A DNA stretch of 64,000 nucleotides from Culex pipiens pallens. Taxonomy: Eukaryota; Arthropoda; Insecta; Diptera; Culicidae. Where the stretch lies: positions 94,944,500-95,008,499 of the forward strand of contig NC_068937.1 of the NCBI RefSeq assembly GCF_016801865.2, written 5' to 3'. The notes under the pieces were generated by a model. The model saw only the letters and a program-made list of their open reading frames with translations. It was not told the origin of the DNA and searched no databases. Shown here piece by piece: positions 11,118-21,982 of this stretch (position 1 is its first letter; every line of letters starts with the position of its first letter). The position numbers and the translations under genes are program-made.

Positions 11118-11597
11118 CATAAAACTTTTTTTTCACTTAATTAGCATTAGCATTAGCAATAAAGGTCGCACAATTCCGGATGGCTGCACAACGCTTATCT
11201 TGCTGTTTAACTGTAATTAAACGTATGATAGCACTAGACTTTCATCCGGTTACAATATTCCAACACGGGAGATACCATGTTTTCATCTTTAGATGAGCGT
11301 GTAATACTATCCAGTAAGATAAGGGGCTCCTGGCCGGTACCTTGCTAACCTCGGGGATTGGAAGGTATGTTAGTAAACATCTATCTAGAATGCGCAGAGA
11401 TCTCTACGTCACCTAGTGGTATAGATGTTTGTAGGGAGGTTTTGGACTCAATGTTAGTAAATTGAACGTTTGTTTTTTTTAACACCATCACCACCACCAC
11501 CAAAACTATACCATCACCACAAAAAGCTATGCTAGATTTTAATACAAATACATTACAAAACGAACACGACAATAAAACCATCATCCCGGCACTGCCT

Positions 11598-14500
11598 ACT
11601 GACGCGCAATGGTATTCATTACCACAATGACCCCCCACTGCATGCATGACTCGAACATGAATACGAACACAGCTCAAAGAGAACACCACAAAAACCCATC
11701 TTCCCATCACCACTGCTTGCACGATACTGACGCGCAATAATATTCATTACCACAATGACCCCCCACTGCATGCATGACTCGAACATGAACACGAACACAG
11801 CTCAAAGAGAACACCACAAAAACCCATCTTCCCATCACCACTGCTTGCACGATACTGACGCGCAATAATATTCATTACCACAATGACCCCCCACTGCATG
11901 CATGACTCGAACATGAACACGAACACAGCTCAAAGAGAACACCACAAAAACCCATCTTCCCATCACCACTGCTTGCACGATACTGACGCGCAATAATATT
12001 CATTACCACAATGACCCCCCACTGCATGCATGACTCGAACATGAACACGAACACAGCTCAAAGAGAACACCACAAAAACCCATCTTCCCATCACCACTGC
12101 TTGCACGATACTGACGCGCAATAATATTCATTACCACAATGACCCCCCACTGCATGCATGACTCGAACATGAATACGAACACAGCACAAAGAGAGCGCCA
12201 CAATAACCCATCTTCCCATCACCACTGCTTGCACGATACTGACGCGCAATAATATTCATTACCACAATGACCCCCCACTGCATGCATGACTCGAACATGA
12301 ACACGAACACAGCACAAAGAGAACACCACAAAAACCCATCTCCCCATCACCACTGCTTGCACGATACTGACGCGCAATAATATTCATTACCACAATGACC
12401 CCCCACTGCATGCATGACTCGAACATGAACACGAACACAGCTCAAAGAGAACACCACAAAAACCCATCTTCCCATCACCACTGCTTGCACGATACTGACG
12501 CGCAATAATATTCATTACCACAATGACCCCCCACTGCATGCATGACTCGAACATGAACACGAACACAGCTCAAAGAGAACACCACAAAAACCCATCTTCC
12601 CATCACCACTGCTTGCACGATACTGACGCGCAATAATATTCATTACCACAATGACCCCCCACTGCATGCATGACTCGAACATGAACACGAACACAGCTCA
12701 AAGAGAACACCACAAAAACCCATCTTCCCATCACCACTGCTTGCACGATACTGACGCGCAATAATATTCATTACCACAATGACCCCCCACTGCATGCATG
12801 ACTCGAACATGAACACGAACACAGCTCAAAGAGAACACCACAATAACCCATCTTCCCATCACCACTGCTTGCACGATACTGACGCGCAATAATATTCATT
12901 ACCACAATGACCCCCCACTGCATGCATGACTCGAACATGAACACGAACACAGCTCAAAGAGAACACCACAAAAACCCATCTTCCCATCACCACTGCTTGC
13001 ACGATACTGACGCGCAATAATATTCATTACCACAATGACCCCCCACTGCATGAATGACTCGAACATGAATACGAACACAGCTCAAAGAGAACACCACAAA
13101 AACCCATCTTCCCATCACCACTGCTTGCACGATACTGACGCGCAATAATATTCATTACCACAATGACCCCCCACTGCATGCATGACTCGAACATGAACAC
13201 GAACACAGCTCAAAGAGAACACCACAAAAACCCATCTTCCCATCACCACTGCTTGCACGATACTGACGCGCAATAATATTCATTACCACAATGACCCCCC
13301 ACTGCATGCATGACTCGAACATGAACACGAACACAGCTCAAAGAGAACACCACAAAAACCCATCTTCCCATCACCACTGCTTGCACGATACTGACGCGCA
13401 ATAATATTCATTACCACAATGACCCCCCACTGCATGCATGACTCGAACATGAACACGAACACAGCTCAAAGAGAACACCACAAAAACCCATCTTCCCATC
13501 ACCACTGCTTGCACGATACTGACGCGCAATAATATTCATTACCACAATGACCCCCCACTGCATGCATGACTCGAACATGAACACGAACACAGCTCAAAGA
13601 GAACACCACAAAAACCCATCTTCCCATCACCACTGCTTGCACGATACTGACGCGCAATAATATTCATTACCACAATGACCCCCCACTGCATGCATGACTC
13701 GAACATGAACACGAACACAGCTCAAAGAGAACACCACAAAAACCCATCTTCCCATCACCACTGCTTGCACGATACTGACGCGCAATAATATTCATTACCA
13801 CAATGACCCCCCACTGCATGCATGACTCGAACATGAACACGAACACAGCTCAAAGAGTACACCACAATAACCCATCTTCCCATCACCACTGCTTGCACGA
13901 TACTGACGCGCAATAATATTCATTACCACAATGACCCCCCACTGCATGCATGACTCGAACATGAACACGAACACAGCTCAAAGAGAACACCACAAAAACC
14001 CATCTTCCCATCACCACTGCTTGCACGATACTGACGCGCAATAATATTCATTACCACAATGACCCCCCACTGCATGCATGACTCGAACATGAACACGAAC
14101 ACAGCTCAAAGAGAACACCACAAAAACCCATCTTCCCATCACCACTGCTTGCACGATACTGACGCGCAATAATATTCATTACCACAATGACCCCCCACTG
14201 CATGCATGACTCGAACATGAACACGAACACAGCTCAAAGAGAACACCACAAAAACCCATCTTCCCATCACCACTGCTTGCACGATACTGACGCGCAATAA
14301 TATTCATTACCACAATGACCCCCCACTGCATGCATGACTCGAACATGAACACGAACACAGCTCAAAGAGAACACCACAAAAACCCATCTTCCCATCACCA
14401 CTGCTTGCACGATACTGACGCGCAATAATATTCATTACCACAATGACCCCCCACTGCATGCATGACTCGAACATGAACACGAACACAGCTCAAAGAGAAC

Positions 14501-14797
14501 ACCACAATAACCCATCTTCCCATCACCACTGCTTGCACGATACTGACGCGCAATAATATTCATTACCACAATGACCCCCCACTGCATGCATGACTCGAAC
14601 ATGAACACGAACACAGCTCAAAGAGAACACCACAAAAACCCATCTTCCCATCACCACTGCTTGCACGATACTGACGCGCAATAATATTCATTACCACAAT
14701 GACCCCCCACTGCATGCATGACTCGAACATGAACACGAACACAGCTCAAAGAGAACACCACAAAAACCCATCTTCCCATCACCACTGCTTGCACGAT
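11598..14797 (-). repeat. 128-bp tandem array, 25 copies
   Basis: The unit repeats every 128 bp from 11598 to 14797, which is exactly 25 units, and copies differ by only a few substitutions. A diagnostic variant (CAATAACCC for CAAAAACCC) recurs at 12201, 12841, 13865 and 14505, that is 5, 8 and 5 units apart. This hints at block amplification by unequal exchange or slippage. 128 is not a multiple of three, so the 60-66-codon frames on the minus strand are by-products and not genes. Minisatellite-like, but positioned as the 5' part of a retroelement. Confidence 0.95.
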
Positions 14798-14800
14798 ACT
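14769..14800 (-). promoter_or_regulatory. Inr/DPE-type core promoter in each monomer (outermost shown)
   Basis: On the minus strand each internal monomer reads TCAGTATCGTGC. Taking the A of TCAGT as +1, bases +28 to +32 are AGATG, which fits the arthropod DPE consensus RGWYV at its required distance. The outermost copy begins exactly at that A (complement of base 14800), as expected if the inserted cDNA came from a transcript started there. The next +1 is at 14672, 128 bp inside. TATA-less Inr/DPE internal promoters are known in Jockey- and I-type LINEs. Activity is inferred. Confidence 0.55.
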
Positions 14801-14831
14801 CATAAAACTTTTTTTTTTTTTTTTCACTTAA

Positions 14832-15291
14832 ACTGAGATTTTAAAATTTGCGATGACCTATACTTTTTTGAGCACCAAAATTTGAAACCAAAATAGTTGA
14901 TAGACACAACGGCATTTTCAAATTGCTAGTGGTGACTTGATCCCCCATCATCATCCATCATGAGATACAAGTCAATTGTTTATAAGATTTTTTCGTTTCC
15001 TGTGAGTCATTTTTGGGATTCACAGGGAATGACACCTTCACCTTAAAGCTGTCCAAGTAGTTAACAAATAAGACATTTTTAAATTAATAAATTCGATAAT
15101 CCGTTTAAAATATTGAAACTTTGAAGCATGCTTACAAAAAATATGATTCCTATAAATAGTTCCATAACAAATACTTTAAAAAATGCAAAAACGGTCAAAA
15201 AATGTGTACAACTTTCGAAATAAAAAAAAGTATTTACACGCCCATTTTGTGTTGAAACATATAAACAATATCAATTTCGACAGAAACTAAG
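14832..15291. other. AT-rich non-coding spacer
   Basis: No gene or repeat boundary was recognised. Confidence 0.5.
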
Positions 15292-15935
15292 TACCGTCAG
15301 TGGGGGTGACATTGGGTCTGGGGGGTGAGATTGGGTCAAAGTGATTTTTTACGGATTTTACCATTTCTCAGATTCTTCTCAATGAAACTGAATTCTGCTA
15401 AAAGGGTTGTGTAGGGGACATCCTCGGGGACATCTTAAGATGACTTCGCTGAAAAAATCTCGTTCCTAGAACAAATCCTGTTATTTTGGCAGCTGTCTAA
15501 ATTTCAGGTACGTTTTTGGCCAAAAATGACCTCTCGAAAAATCATTTTTATAATATTTTTGTTGGAATTGCTCGAAAACTACCCAAATGTTTTAAAATCT
15601 CCACTTCAAACATTGTAGCATGTCAATACGATTCCCTCGAACAAGAAACACTGTTGGATGACTTGTTTTTACCATAACGTTGTATTGGAGCATCATTTTA
15701 GTTTCATTTGACCCAATGTCACCCCCTCTAAGTGGTGAGATTGGGTCAATTTTCAAACTATTGGCATTTAAGGTAGTGTTTATCAAAATCCACCATATTT
15801 TGGAAAGATGTTAGTAAACTATCTAAGAACAAATCTACGTTGAAAGATTTTTGATGTTATTTAAATTGTTTTTGTTATTAAGAAATTACGAGAGGTGTAT
15901 CGTTTTTTGACCCATAGTCACCCCCACTGACGGTA
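15292..15935 (+). mobile_element. 640-bp MITE, TACCGTCAGTGGGGGTGAC ends (copy 1)
   Basis: Terminal inverted repeats TACCGTCAGTGGGGGTGAC and GTCACCCCCACTGACGGTA bound the element. Subterminal TGACCCAATCTCACCCC-type motifs recur in both orientations. The homologous element at 18001-18631 lies in the opposite orientation. The outermost TA may be the target duplication (mariner-like), which is not proven. Confidence 0.85.
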
Positions 15936-16200
15936 CTACGTTTTGTTCAGAAACTCATGCCAAACATATTGCACTAAAAGCTCATGAAAATATGATTTCT
16001 ATAAAAAAAATCCATAACAAATACTTTGAAAAACTGCAAAAATTGTGCAAAAAAAATTAAGTTATGTGTTGACAAATCACCATTACACGAGTATCCCAAC
16101 CTCTATTAGGCATCCTTGACTGATTAAAAATTAATTTTGGATTGCATATAAAGTTTACTAATTACTTAGTAAGAAGATATAGAACTCTGGATATTTATAT

Positions 16201-16446
16201 AAAAAACGAAGTTGACTTTATAGCTGTCGGCCACCATTGCTAGTACCAACCACTAGTGTCTTCCTTTTTATCTACAAGGACTTCGCCGCCCTGGGCTCCT
16301 AAGTGTATGAAAGTATGGCACGGAGCGACGGCGCCGAATACCCATATTTACACAAAGAATTTTAGAGCGCCCGCCGCGGGATTCGAACCGGCAACCTCTG
16401 GATTGTGAGTCCAGTGCGCGGTCCGGTTGATCCACACGGGCGGGAC
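16201..16446 (-). mobile_element. tRNA-Val-like SINE (copy 1)
   Basis: The minus strand begins with a tRNA-like head (CCCGTGTGGATCAACCGG..GGTTCGAATCCCGCGGCGGG) containing A and B boxes and a CTCACAA anticodon loop (CAC, Val-like). A conserved body with GCCGTCGCTCCGTGCCATAC follows, and the end is an oligo-T. Related copies lie at 33204-33369, 39055-39306 and 58053-58196. The T-stem mismatch and dispersed copies argue against a working tRNA gene. Confidence 0.8.
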
Positions 16447-17081
16447 AATAAAACTTATTTAAAATTAATGTTGTAAACTTTTAAATTCAACTAAATGTCA
16501 ATATTATCATGGAATTGCAAAATTCACATTTCGACGTCGTCGTGCTATCTTGTCGCACCCGCCATTTCGGCGTTCCGAGAAAAACGCGTTTTAATGTTTG
16601 ACCTTGAATAAACAAAAACAAGAGCACGCAATGTAAACAATAACAAACACGTTTTGTTTGGCTGACCATTCTGTGCATTGTCTCGAAGTTTGGTTTAAGT
16701 TGGTTGCTGGAGTTCCAAGTTATAATTACAAATGTTTACGGTAGTCTAACTTACGTGCGTCAAACGCGTTCTGATCTGAAATCCCTTTGGCCAATTGTCG
16801 CACTTACATCAATTTTCAGAGAGTGACAAGATAGCACGACAAGATTGAAACTTCTTTTATATGTAGAGTGACAACAATGCACGGAGTTTTTACGGTTTTT
16901 ATTGAATATCTCAGGATTGAAATCGAATTTTGGGGATCTGTGAAGGTCAAAAGGTGAGGCATTGTGAGCTGCACAAAATGGCGTTCTTAACTCAATTTGG
17001 CCCAAAATGCACGTACGACAAGTTAGCACGACGGCGACGATTTAGAGTAGTTATAACAACGTTTTGGGGGCCTTTGGGTTT
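16447..17081. other. Non-coding spacer
   Basis: No gene supported. CGACGTCGTCGTGCTATCTTGTCGC-type stretches recur in both orientations (about 16535-16555 and 17005-17035), so part may belong to an old inverted-repeat element. Confidence 0.4.
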
Positions 17082-18000
17082 TTTTTTTTTTTTTCTCATA
17101 AAATTATTTTTATTAGGTCCTTTTCGGTACTGGGACCTGGTTAGGACCGAGTCGGCTTTTGTAATTACATTTGACTTAATAATTACAGAGGATCTTGTGT
17201 GTAAATGTTAGTGGGAGGGGAGCCGATTATCCGCGGCCTACTCGGGGTTAGTAGGGAAGGGATTGATGTTAAAGACAAGGCGTGGGAAGGGAAGGGGGAT
17301 TGTGTAGGGGTCTTGGTTGGCTCTGCTGGCCTTTGCGTTTTGTCCTCAGCCGCAACTCGGTGTCCAGCTGCTGGGGCGTTCTTGCTTTGCTTCCGGTGCA
17401 ACCAGAAACGACGGCTTTGTGTGAAGGCGAGTTATACTAACTGAAGGAAAACTAACTGAAGGAAAACTAACTGAAAGAAAAACTAAATAGATATATTGGA
17501 ATCTAAGAGGAACTGATAGATCGGATAGAGAACATCAAGGTCTAGTTGAGATAACGCGTCTCGCATCGGAATTTCTGGTGGTCTTCCTCGGGCCCTGAGG
17601 GTAACTTTCAACTTAATTCTGTGAGCCTGGTGATCTGGACACGCCCATACGAGATGGTCGATGTCCTGATAACCCTGCCCACAGTCGCATAAGTTCGTAT
17701 CACTCATGTTGATACGGTACAGATGAGCCTTGGACGAGTAATGGTTCGACATAAGGCGGGACATCGTTCTGATGAATCCACGCGTCAAGTCCATTCCCTT
17801 GAACCAGGCTTTTCTTTGCACCTTAGGTCGTATGGAATACATCCAACGGGCCTTTGGGTTGATAGAATATTGATTTTTCGTTGAAATTTCGTACCAACCC
17901 GGAATTTTGTCGTCGGGTAATACACCGGAATCCGAATCGACCTTGTTTCTTAAGTCATCTTTTGTGCCATCGAATGGGCATACAATTTCCAATTTTTTGA
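17082..18000 (-). mobile_element. 5'-truncated LINE (Jockey/I-like) with ORF2 C-terminus
   Basis: On the minus strand this carries the end of ORF2 (17992-17483), a 3' UTR with 15-bp tandem repeats, the conserved ACCAGGTCCCAGTACC..GGACCTAATAAAAAT end and an A-run (T-run at about 17079-17095 on +). The 3' part matches the insertion at 7194-7643. Its upstream edge abuts a MITE at 18001, so either it is truncated there or the MITE inserted at or near the junction. Confidence 0.8.
17483..17992 (-). pseudogene. C-terminal fragment of LINE ORF2 (reverse transcriptase polyprotein)
   Basis: The remaining 169 codons are open to the natural stop. They include the cysteine/histidine cluster typical of the C-terminus of Jockey- and I-type ORF2 proteins: CDCGQGYQDIDHLVWACPDH, that is C-X-C-X8-H-X4-C with a following H. 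It is preceded by RLMSNHYSSKAHLYR, also typical of this region. Endonuclease and reverse transcriptase domains are missing, so the fragment cannot act alone. The ATG at its start is internal to the original ORF. Confidence 0.8.
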
Positions 18001-18631
18001 TACCGTCAGTGGGGGTGACTATGGGTCAAAAAAGGATACACCTCTCGTAATTTTTTAATAACAAAAACAATTTAAAAAGCATCAAAATTCTTTTAACGTA
18101 AATTGTTCTTAGATAGTTTAGTAATATTTTCCCAAAATATGATGGAATTTGATGAACGCTACCTTAAATGCCAATCGTTTGATAATTTACCCAATCTCAC
18201 CCCTTCGAGGGGGTGACAGTGGGTCAAATGAAATTAAAATTATGCTCAAATACAAAGATAGGATCGAAACAAGTCATCCAACATTATTTCTTGGTCGAGG
18301 AAATTGTATTTACATGCTACAATGTTTGAAGCGGAGATTTTCAAACATTTGGGCACTTTTCGAGCAAGTCAAAAAAATAATTAAAATTTTGATTTTTCGA
18401 GAGGTCATTTTTGGCCAAAAACGTACCTCATCTTTAGACAGTTGCCAAAATGACAGGATTTGTATTAGCAACGAAATTATTTCAGCTAAGTCATCTTAAA
18501 ATGCCCCCTACACAACCCTTTTAACAGAATTTAGTTTCAGTGAAAAGAAAATGAGCAATGGTAAAATTCGTAAAAAAATCACTTTGACCCAATCTCACCC
18601 CAAAGACTCAATGTCACCCCCACTAACGGTA
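18001..18631 (-). mobile_element. 640-bp MITE, TACCGTCAGTGGGGGTGAC ends (copy 2)
   Basis: Same terminal repeats as 15292-15935 with one or two differences at the right end (CACTAACGGTA), in inverted orientation. The inner sequence matches, including ATTTTTGGCCAAAAACGTACC. Non-coding. Confidence 0.85.
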
Positions 18632-19201
18632 CCCAAACATCCACAGCAAATTTTGGATTGTCATTTCAGTAAAATAAATAACTAAATGCGTTTCAGTAAT
18701 CATCACTTTTGCTGAAATTCGGCAATGAAGAAAACATTGCTAAAAAATCAGTAGCTGCATATCTGTCAAACTGAAATGTCACTTATGACTTATTGTTTGG
18801 ATGCTGCCGAGAGATAATCCTCTTTCAAATGTGTTTTGTTTTTTAATTTTGTATTGGGATCTTTAGAAACAAAGGTAAGGAAAATGCGGATAACAAATGC
18901 CTCGATGCTAACCACCTGTTTTTTTTGGTTTGGGCGATTGATGAAATAAATTTATAAATAACAGTACTGCAAACATTTTTAATGACAAGCTAAATAAAAT
19001 TTAAATAAGTGAAATAATTACTGTCAAACTGCCACAAGAAGATGACTGAATTTTCAGCAAAATAATAAGACTTTTTTTTAAACGAAATTTCAGTTGTTTC
19101 AGTTGTACCTAGTTGTACTTTAGTAAAACTTTACTGAATTTCAGCGAAAAAAATTGGTGTGTATGATTAAAAAAATGACTTTTGAGAAGTTTAGAAAAAG
19201 T
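18632..19201. other. AT-rich non-coding spacer
   Basis: Repeated TTTCAGT-type words are present, but no gene or element boundary could be fixed. Confidence 0.45.
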
Positions 19202-19395
19202 TCTCGAAACTCGGCAGTTGGATTGCAATCCAAAGGTCGTCAGTTCGAATCCTGGGGTGGAAGGTTCCTTGAAGTAGAAAGAGGTTTTGGTGCCCTCCAC
19301 ATTCAAACCTTCGGATTCCTAGGTTCGAGCAGAAACTTGCAATAGAGACCACAAAAGACCTGGGGGTCGTTAATGTGGATGGTTTGATTTTTTAT
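19202..19395 (+). mobile_element. Twin-like SINE fragment (second module plus tail)
   Basis: The + strand has a tRNA-like module (CTCGGCAGTTGGATTGCAATCC..GGTCGTCAGTTCGAATCC) and the same tail as the SINE at 9769-10176, ending in GGTCGTTAATGTGGATGG and a T-run. The first tRNA-like module is missing. Confidence 0.75.
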
Positions 19396-21087
19396 TAAGA
19401 ATTAAATCAAATATTTCAGGTACTTTTTGCCCAAATAAAATTTAAAGCAGTTGAAAACATTAAGAAGTTTTTTTTTGTAATTTTAGACTGAGAATTCCCC
19501 TAAAATCGATGATATTTTAGTAAGAAAAAAATTGGGAACTTAGTTTGCAAATTAAACAGGACACAATTGTGCTTTTTTATCGAACAAAACTTGATGACAT
19601 GACTACTGCTTTAACATGAACAAAAACCAAATTGAATCAATTTTGCTGTAATAAATTTAGCTGACGAACCAAAATCGCCAAAAAGCCCCAAAAATTGTAA
19701 TCCACTGAAACGGAACGGAGACAACCCCTTCACTGCGCTTGAGAATTTCAAAAAGTTCGAATGCCCGCGCATACTCAAGAAGCAAAAAATGGAGAGAAAC
19801 ACAAAAAGATACTAATATCCAAATGTAGTATCCTCGAGATTCATTCCGCAGGAAACGAAGCACTACCACCCGCTGGCCAACCAACCAAAATCGCGATAAA
19901 TCTCTTCATAATGAAGTTATTATGAAACTCAGGCACTGAGAGAGAGAAAAAAAATTATACCGAGAAAAAAGCAGCTGCTTACATTGCTCACCGAGTCGCG
20001 CCGAATGACCGACGATCGGTCGACCAAGTAGTAAAAAAAAGCAGGCCACGCCACACGGCAAGTAAAGTCGTTCAACAACTTTTCTGGATAGCTGGCTGGC
20101 GGAATTCGCCTACTACGATGGATAGACGACGACGTCGAAAGAGTGGCCACTCCAAAGCTCGCTAGACCGCGCTCAAGCGTACTTTATTGACACCTAGTTT
20201 TCGTTCATATCTCATTGCGCGGTGGCCACTGCCGAAGCGGCGCCCGGCGCCACCCCGTCCGTGGACCGGTTCCCCTCTGTTTTTCCGTTACGTGGCCACT
20301 CGGTGTCGAACTCCGTTGCAGCAAGTAAATTTCCTATTCTGTTTAAGCTTTCACCATGGTGCCACGTGGCTACCGAAGGGAGTGGAACCGGAAGTACTTC
20401 CCCGTTGGTGCCCTCGCTTTTTCGCTGACTCTACGGAAAACTAACTTGTGAACACCTCCCGCAGCCAACCTTTCGACCGACGGTCTGAGCTCATTACCAC
20501 CCGACCCGACCTCCCTTCGGAGAGATGGTCCTGCCAGGTCCTTCTCGTCGGTAATAATCGAGTGAATGACGCTCGCGCGTCGTGTGGAGTGCCCCCACTT
20601 GAGTATCCTTTTTCACTTTCACCGCGTGGCCGACCGACCGACCCTCCGCACTTCAGGCCGAGATGACCTGACCTCCTGCTCATCATGTCCGGCTTCCCTG
20701 CCGCTCGCTCGAGTTTTGTCTTGCTCTAATGAGGTTGTTCAAGAGTTTTGTGTAGAAAATTGTAATTAAAATATTAGCAGGCGGTGAAAAGACGGTGTCG
20801 TGGCAGGGACGTATCGAGGGCGCAAACTTGCGCACTTCTAGTACGGACTTCAAAGTCTTTTAAGGTTTTAGAGTTGTGAAGGATGTAGAAAATGATTCGG
20901 ACAAGTTTATGTCCTGTAGTTTATGTTAAATTTGCCTTTGCCTACTAAGATTTTCTCTGTTCGATGCAACAGCTCAATTAATAACAATGTTTCTGTAGTT
21001 ACAAACTCGAGTGCATTCTTCTGTCGTATACAATTTTTTGTAGTATTCGTCGGTTGGAATTAGCTTGATTACATGCACATTTTTTCA
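19396..21087. other. Upstream region of scro with a GC-rich island
   Basis: Mostly unique DNA. From about 20150 to 20710 the base composition rises sharply in G+C and no transposon ends are seen. The 65-85-codon frames there lack domains. A CAGCAAGTAAATT donor-like site at about 20320 means that an untranslated scro exon or a promoter is possible but unproven. Confidence 0.35.
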
Positions 21088-21500
21088 GTGTTTCTTGCTA
21101 TGCGGTTTGGTCGATACTGTATTTGTTTCAGTGGAGTTTGATAATTTCAGTAGATTCAGGTCGACCAATCAAGGCTTCAGCTGGTTGAAAGTTTCTGCAA
21201 TAAAATTTCAGTTTGAGTCCACCAATTTTCCAGTGTTTCTAACCGTACGTTGTTTGTCAATACTGTATTTGTTTCAGTGAAGTTTGATAGTTTCAGTAGG
21301 TACGGGTTTTTCAATCAAGGTTTTTTTTTGCAATCCGAATTTTAATTTGATGTTGAGTCCGGTTCGGTTGAGTTCGCATTATTTCCGGTGTCTCTAGCAA
21401 TACGGTGTTTTCAGTGTTGTTTGATAGTTTCAGAATATACAGGTCTTCCAAATAAGGCTGGAGTTTTTGCGATACGAATTCTGATTTGAAGTCGCAGATG
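21088..21500 (+). repeat. Three diverged tandem repeats of about 150 bp
   Basis: Units start near 21088, 21233 and 21388, each with GTGTTTCT/GTGTCTCT, then a TGTTTCAGTG..GTTTGATA.TTTCAGTA block and a CAATAAAATTTCAG/CAATCCGAATTT/CGATACGAATTC block. Divergence is high, so this is an old duplication. Function unknown. Confidence 0.65.
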
Positions 21501-21657
21501 TCGCATTCCAGAATCCGTCCAGTCCGCATGGATAAGAAAATCTGAAATAATAAAAAGAAATGGTTAGCGATGAGACTTGTACTTTTGTTTGTAATTTTCA
21601 AAGGTGCCATAACTTTGAAGTACGTGATAGGGAAGCAAAACAGTTTCTCGTGTAACT

Positions 21658-21982
21658 ACACTGAAAACCCAACCATGGTAGTTGCTACCATATTGTAGGG
21701 TTAAATTGAGAACACGCACCGACGTATTTTTACTAAAAACAATGCGTGCTTGGATTGACTGATTAACGCAGTCAGTTTTACTATGCCGAGAGCGGTATGG
21801 TAATTTAACCCTCCAATACGGAGAGAATGATAATGATTTTGTAATTGCTACCATGCAATTTTGTGGAAGCATGGTACGTTTTACCATATTTGCGTTTACT
21901 TTTACCAAAATGCCACAGTTAATTTAATAAGCAGCATTTTTAGCAAATGTTCTTAAAAATACCACGGTCGGGCTTTCAGTGT
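21658..21982. mobile_element. MITE, ACACTGAAAACCC ends
   Basis: Inverted ends ACACTGAAAACCCAACCATG and CGGTCGGGCTTTCAGTGT match over about 23 bp with a few differences. The inner sequence repeats TTACCATR words. About 325 bp, non-coding. Confidence 0.8.

Larger units (their letters stand above)
11141..14800 (-). mobile_element. Retroelement with 25 tandem promoter-type monomers (monomer family, copy B)
   Basis: Direct repeats at 11118-11140 and 14801-14831 (same sequence, T-run of 8 versus 16) flank 3660 bp. Read on the minus strand, the element starts at 14800 with AGTATCG, runs through the 25-monomer array and a non-coding body of about 457 bp, and ends at 11141 in TGCTAA repeats. Long TSD, simple-repeat tail and strand polarity all fit a non-LTR retroelement. 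No ORF1 or ORF2 is present, so it is non-autonomous. The body has an ACTAACATACCTTCCAATCCCC-like motif shared with the copies at 6739-9035 and 33657-34467. The array may have reached its size before or after insertion; its near-identity points to recent expansion. Confidence 0.7.

Noticed and set aside
12003..12331. Repeated 66-codon minus-strand frames in the tandem array
   Set aside because: The 128-bp unit shifts frame every copy, so these are by-products of the repeat.
11598..14797. CRISPR-like regular repeat
   Set aside because: Units are contiguous 128-mers without spacers, and the genome is eukaryotic.
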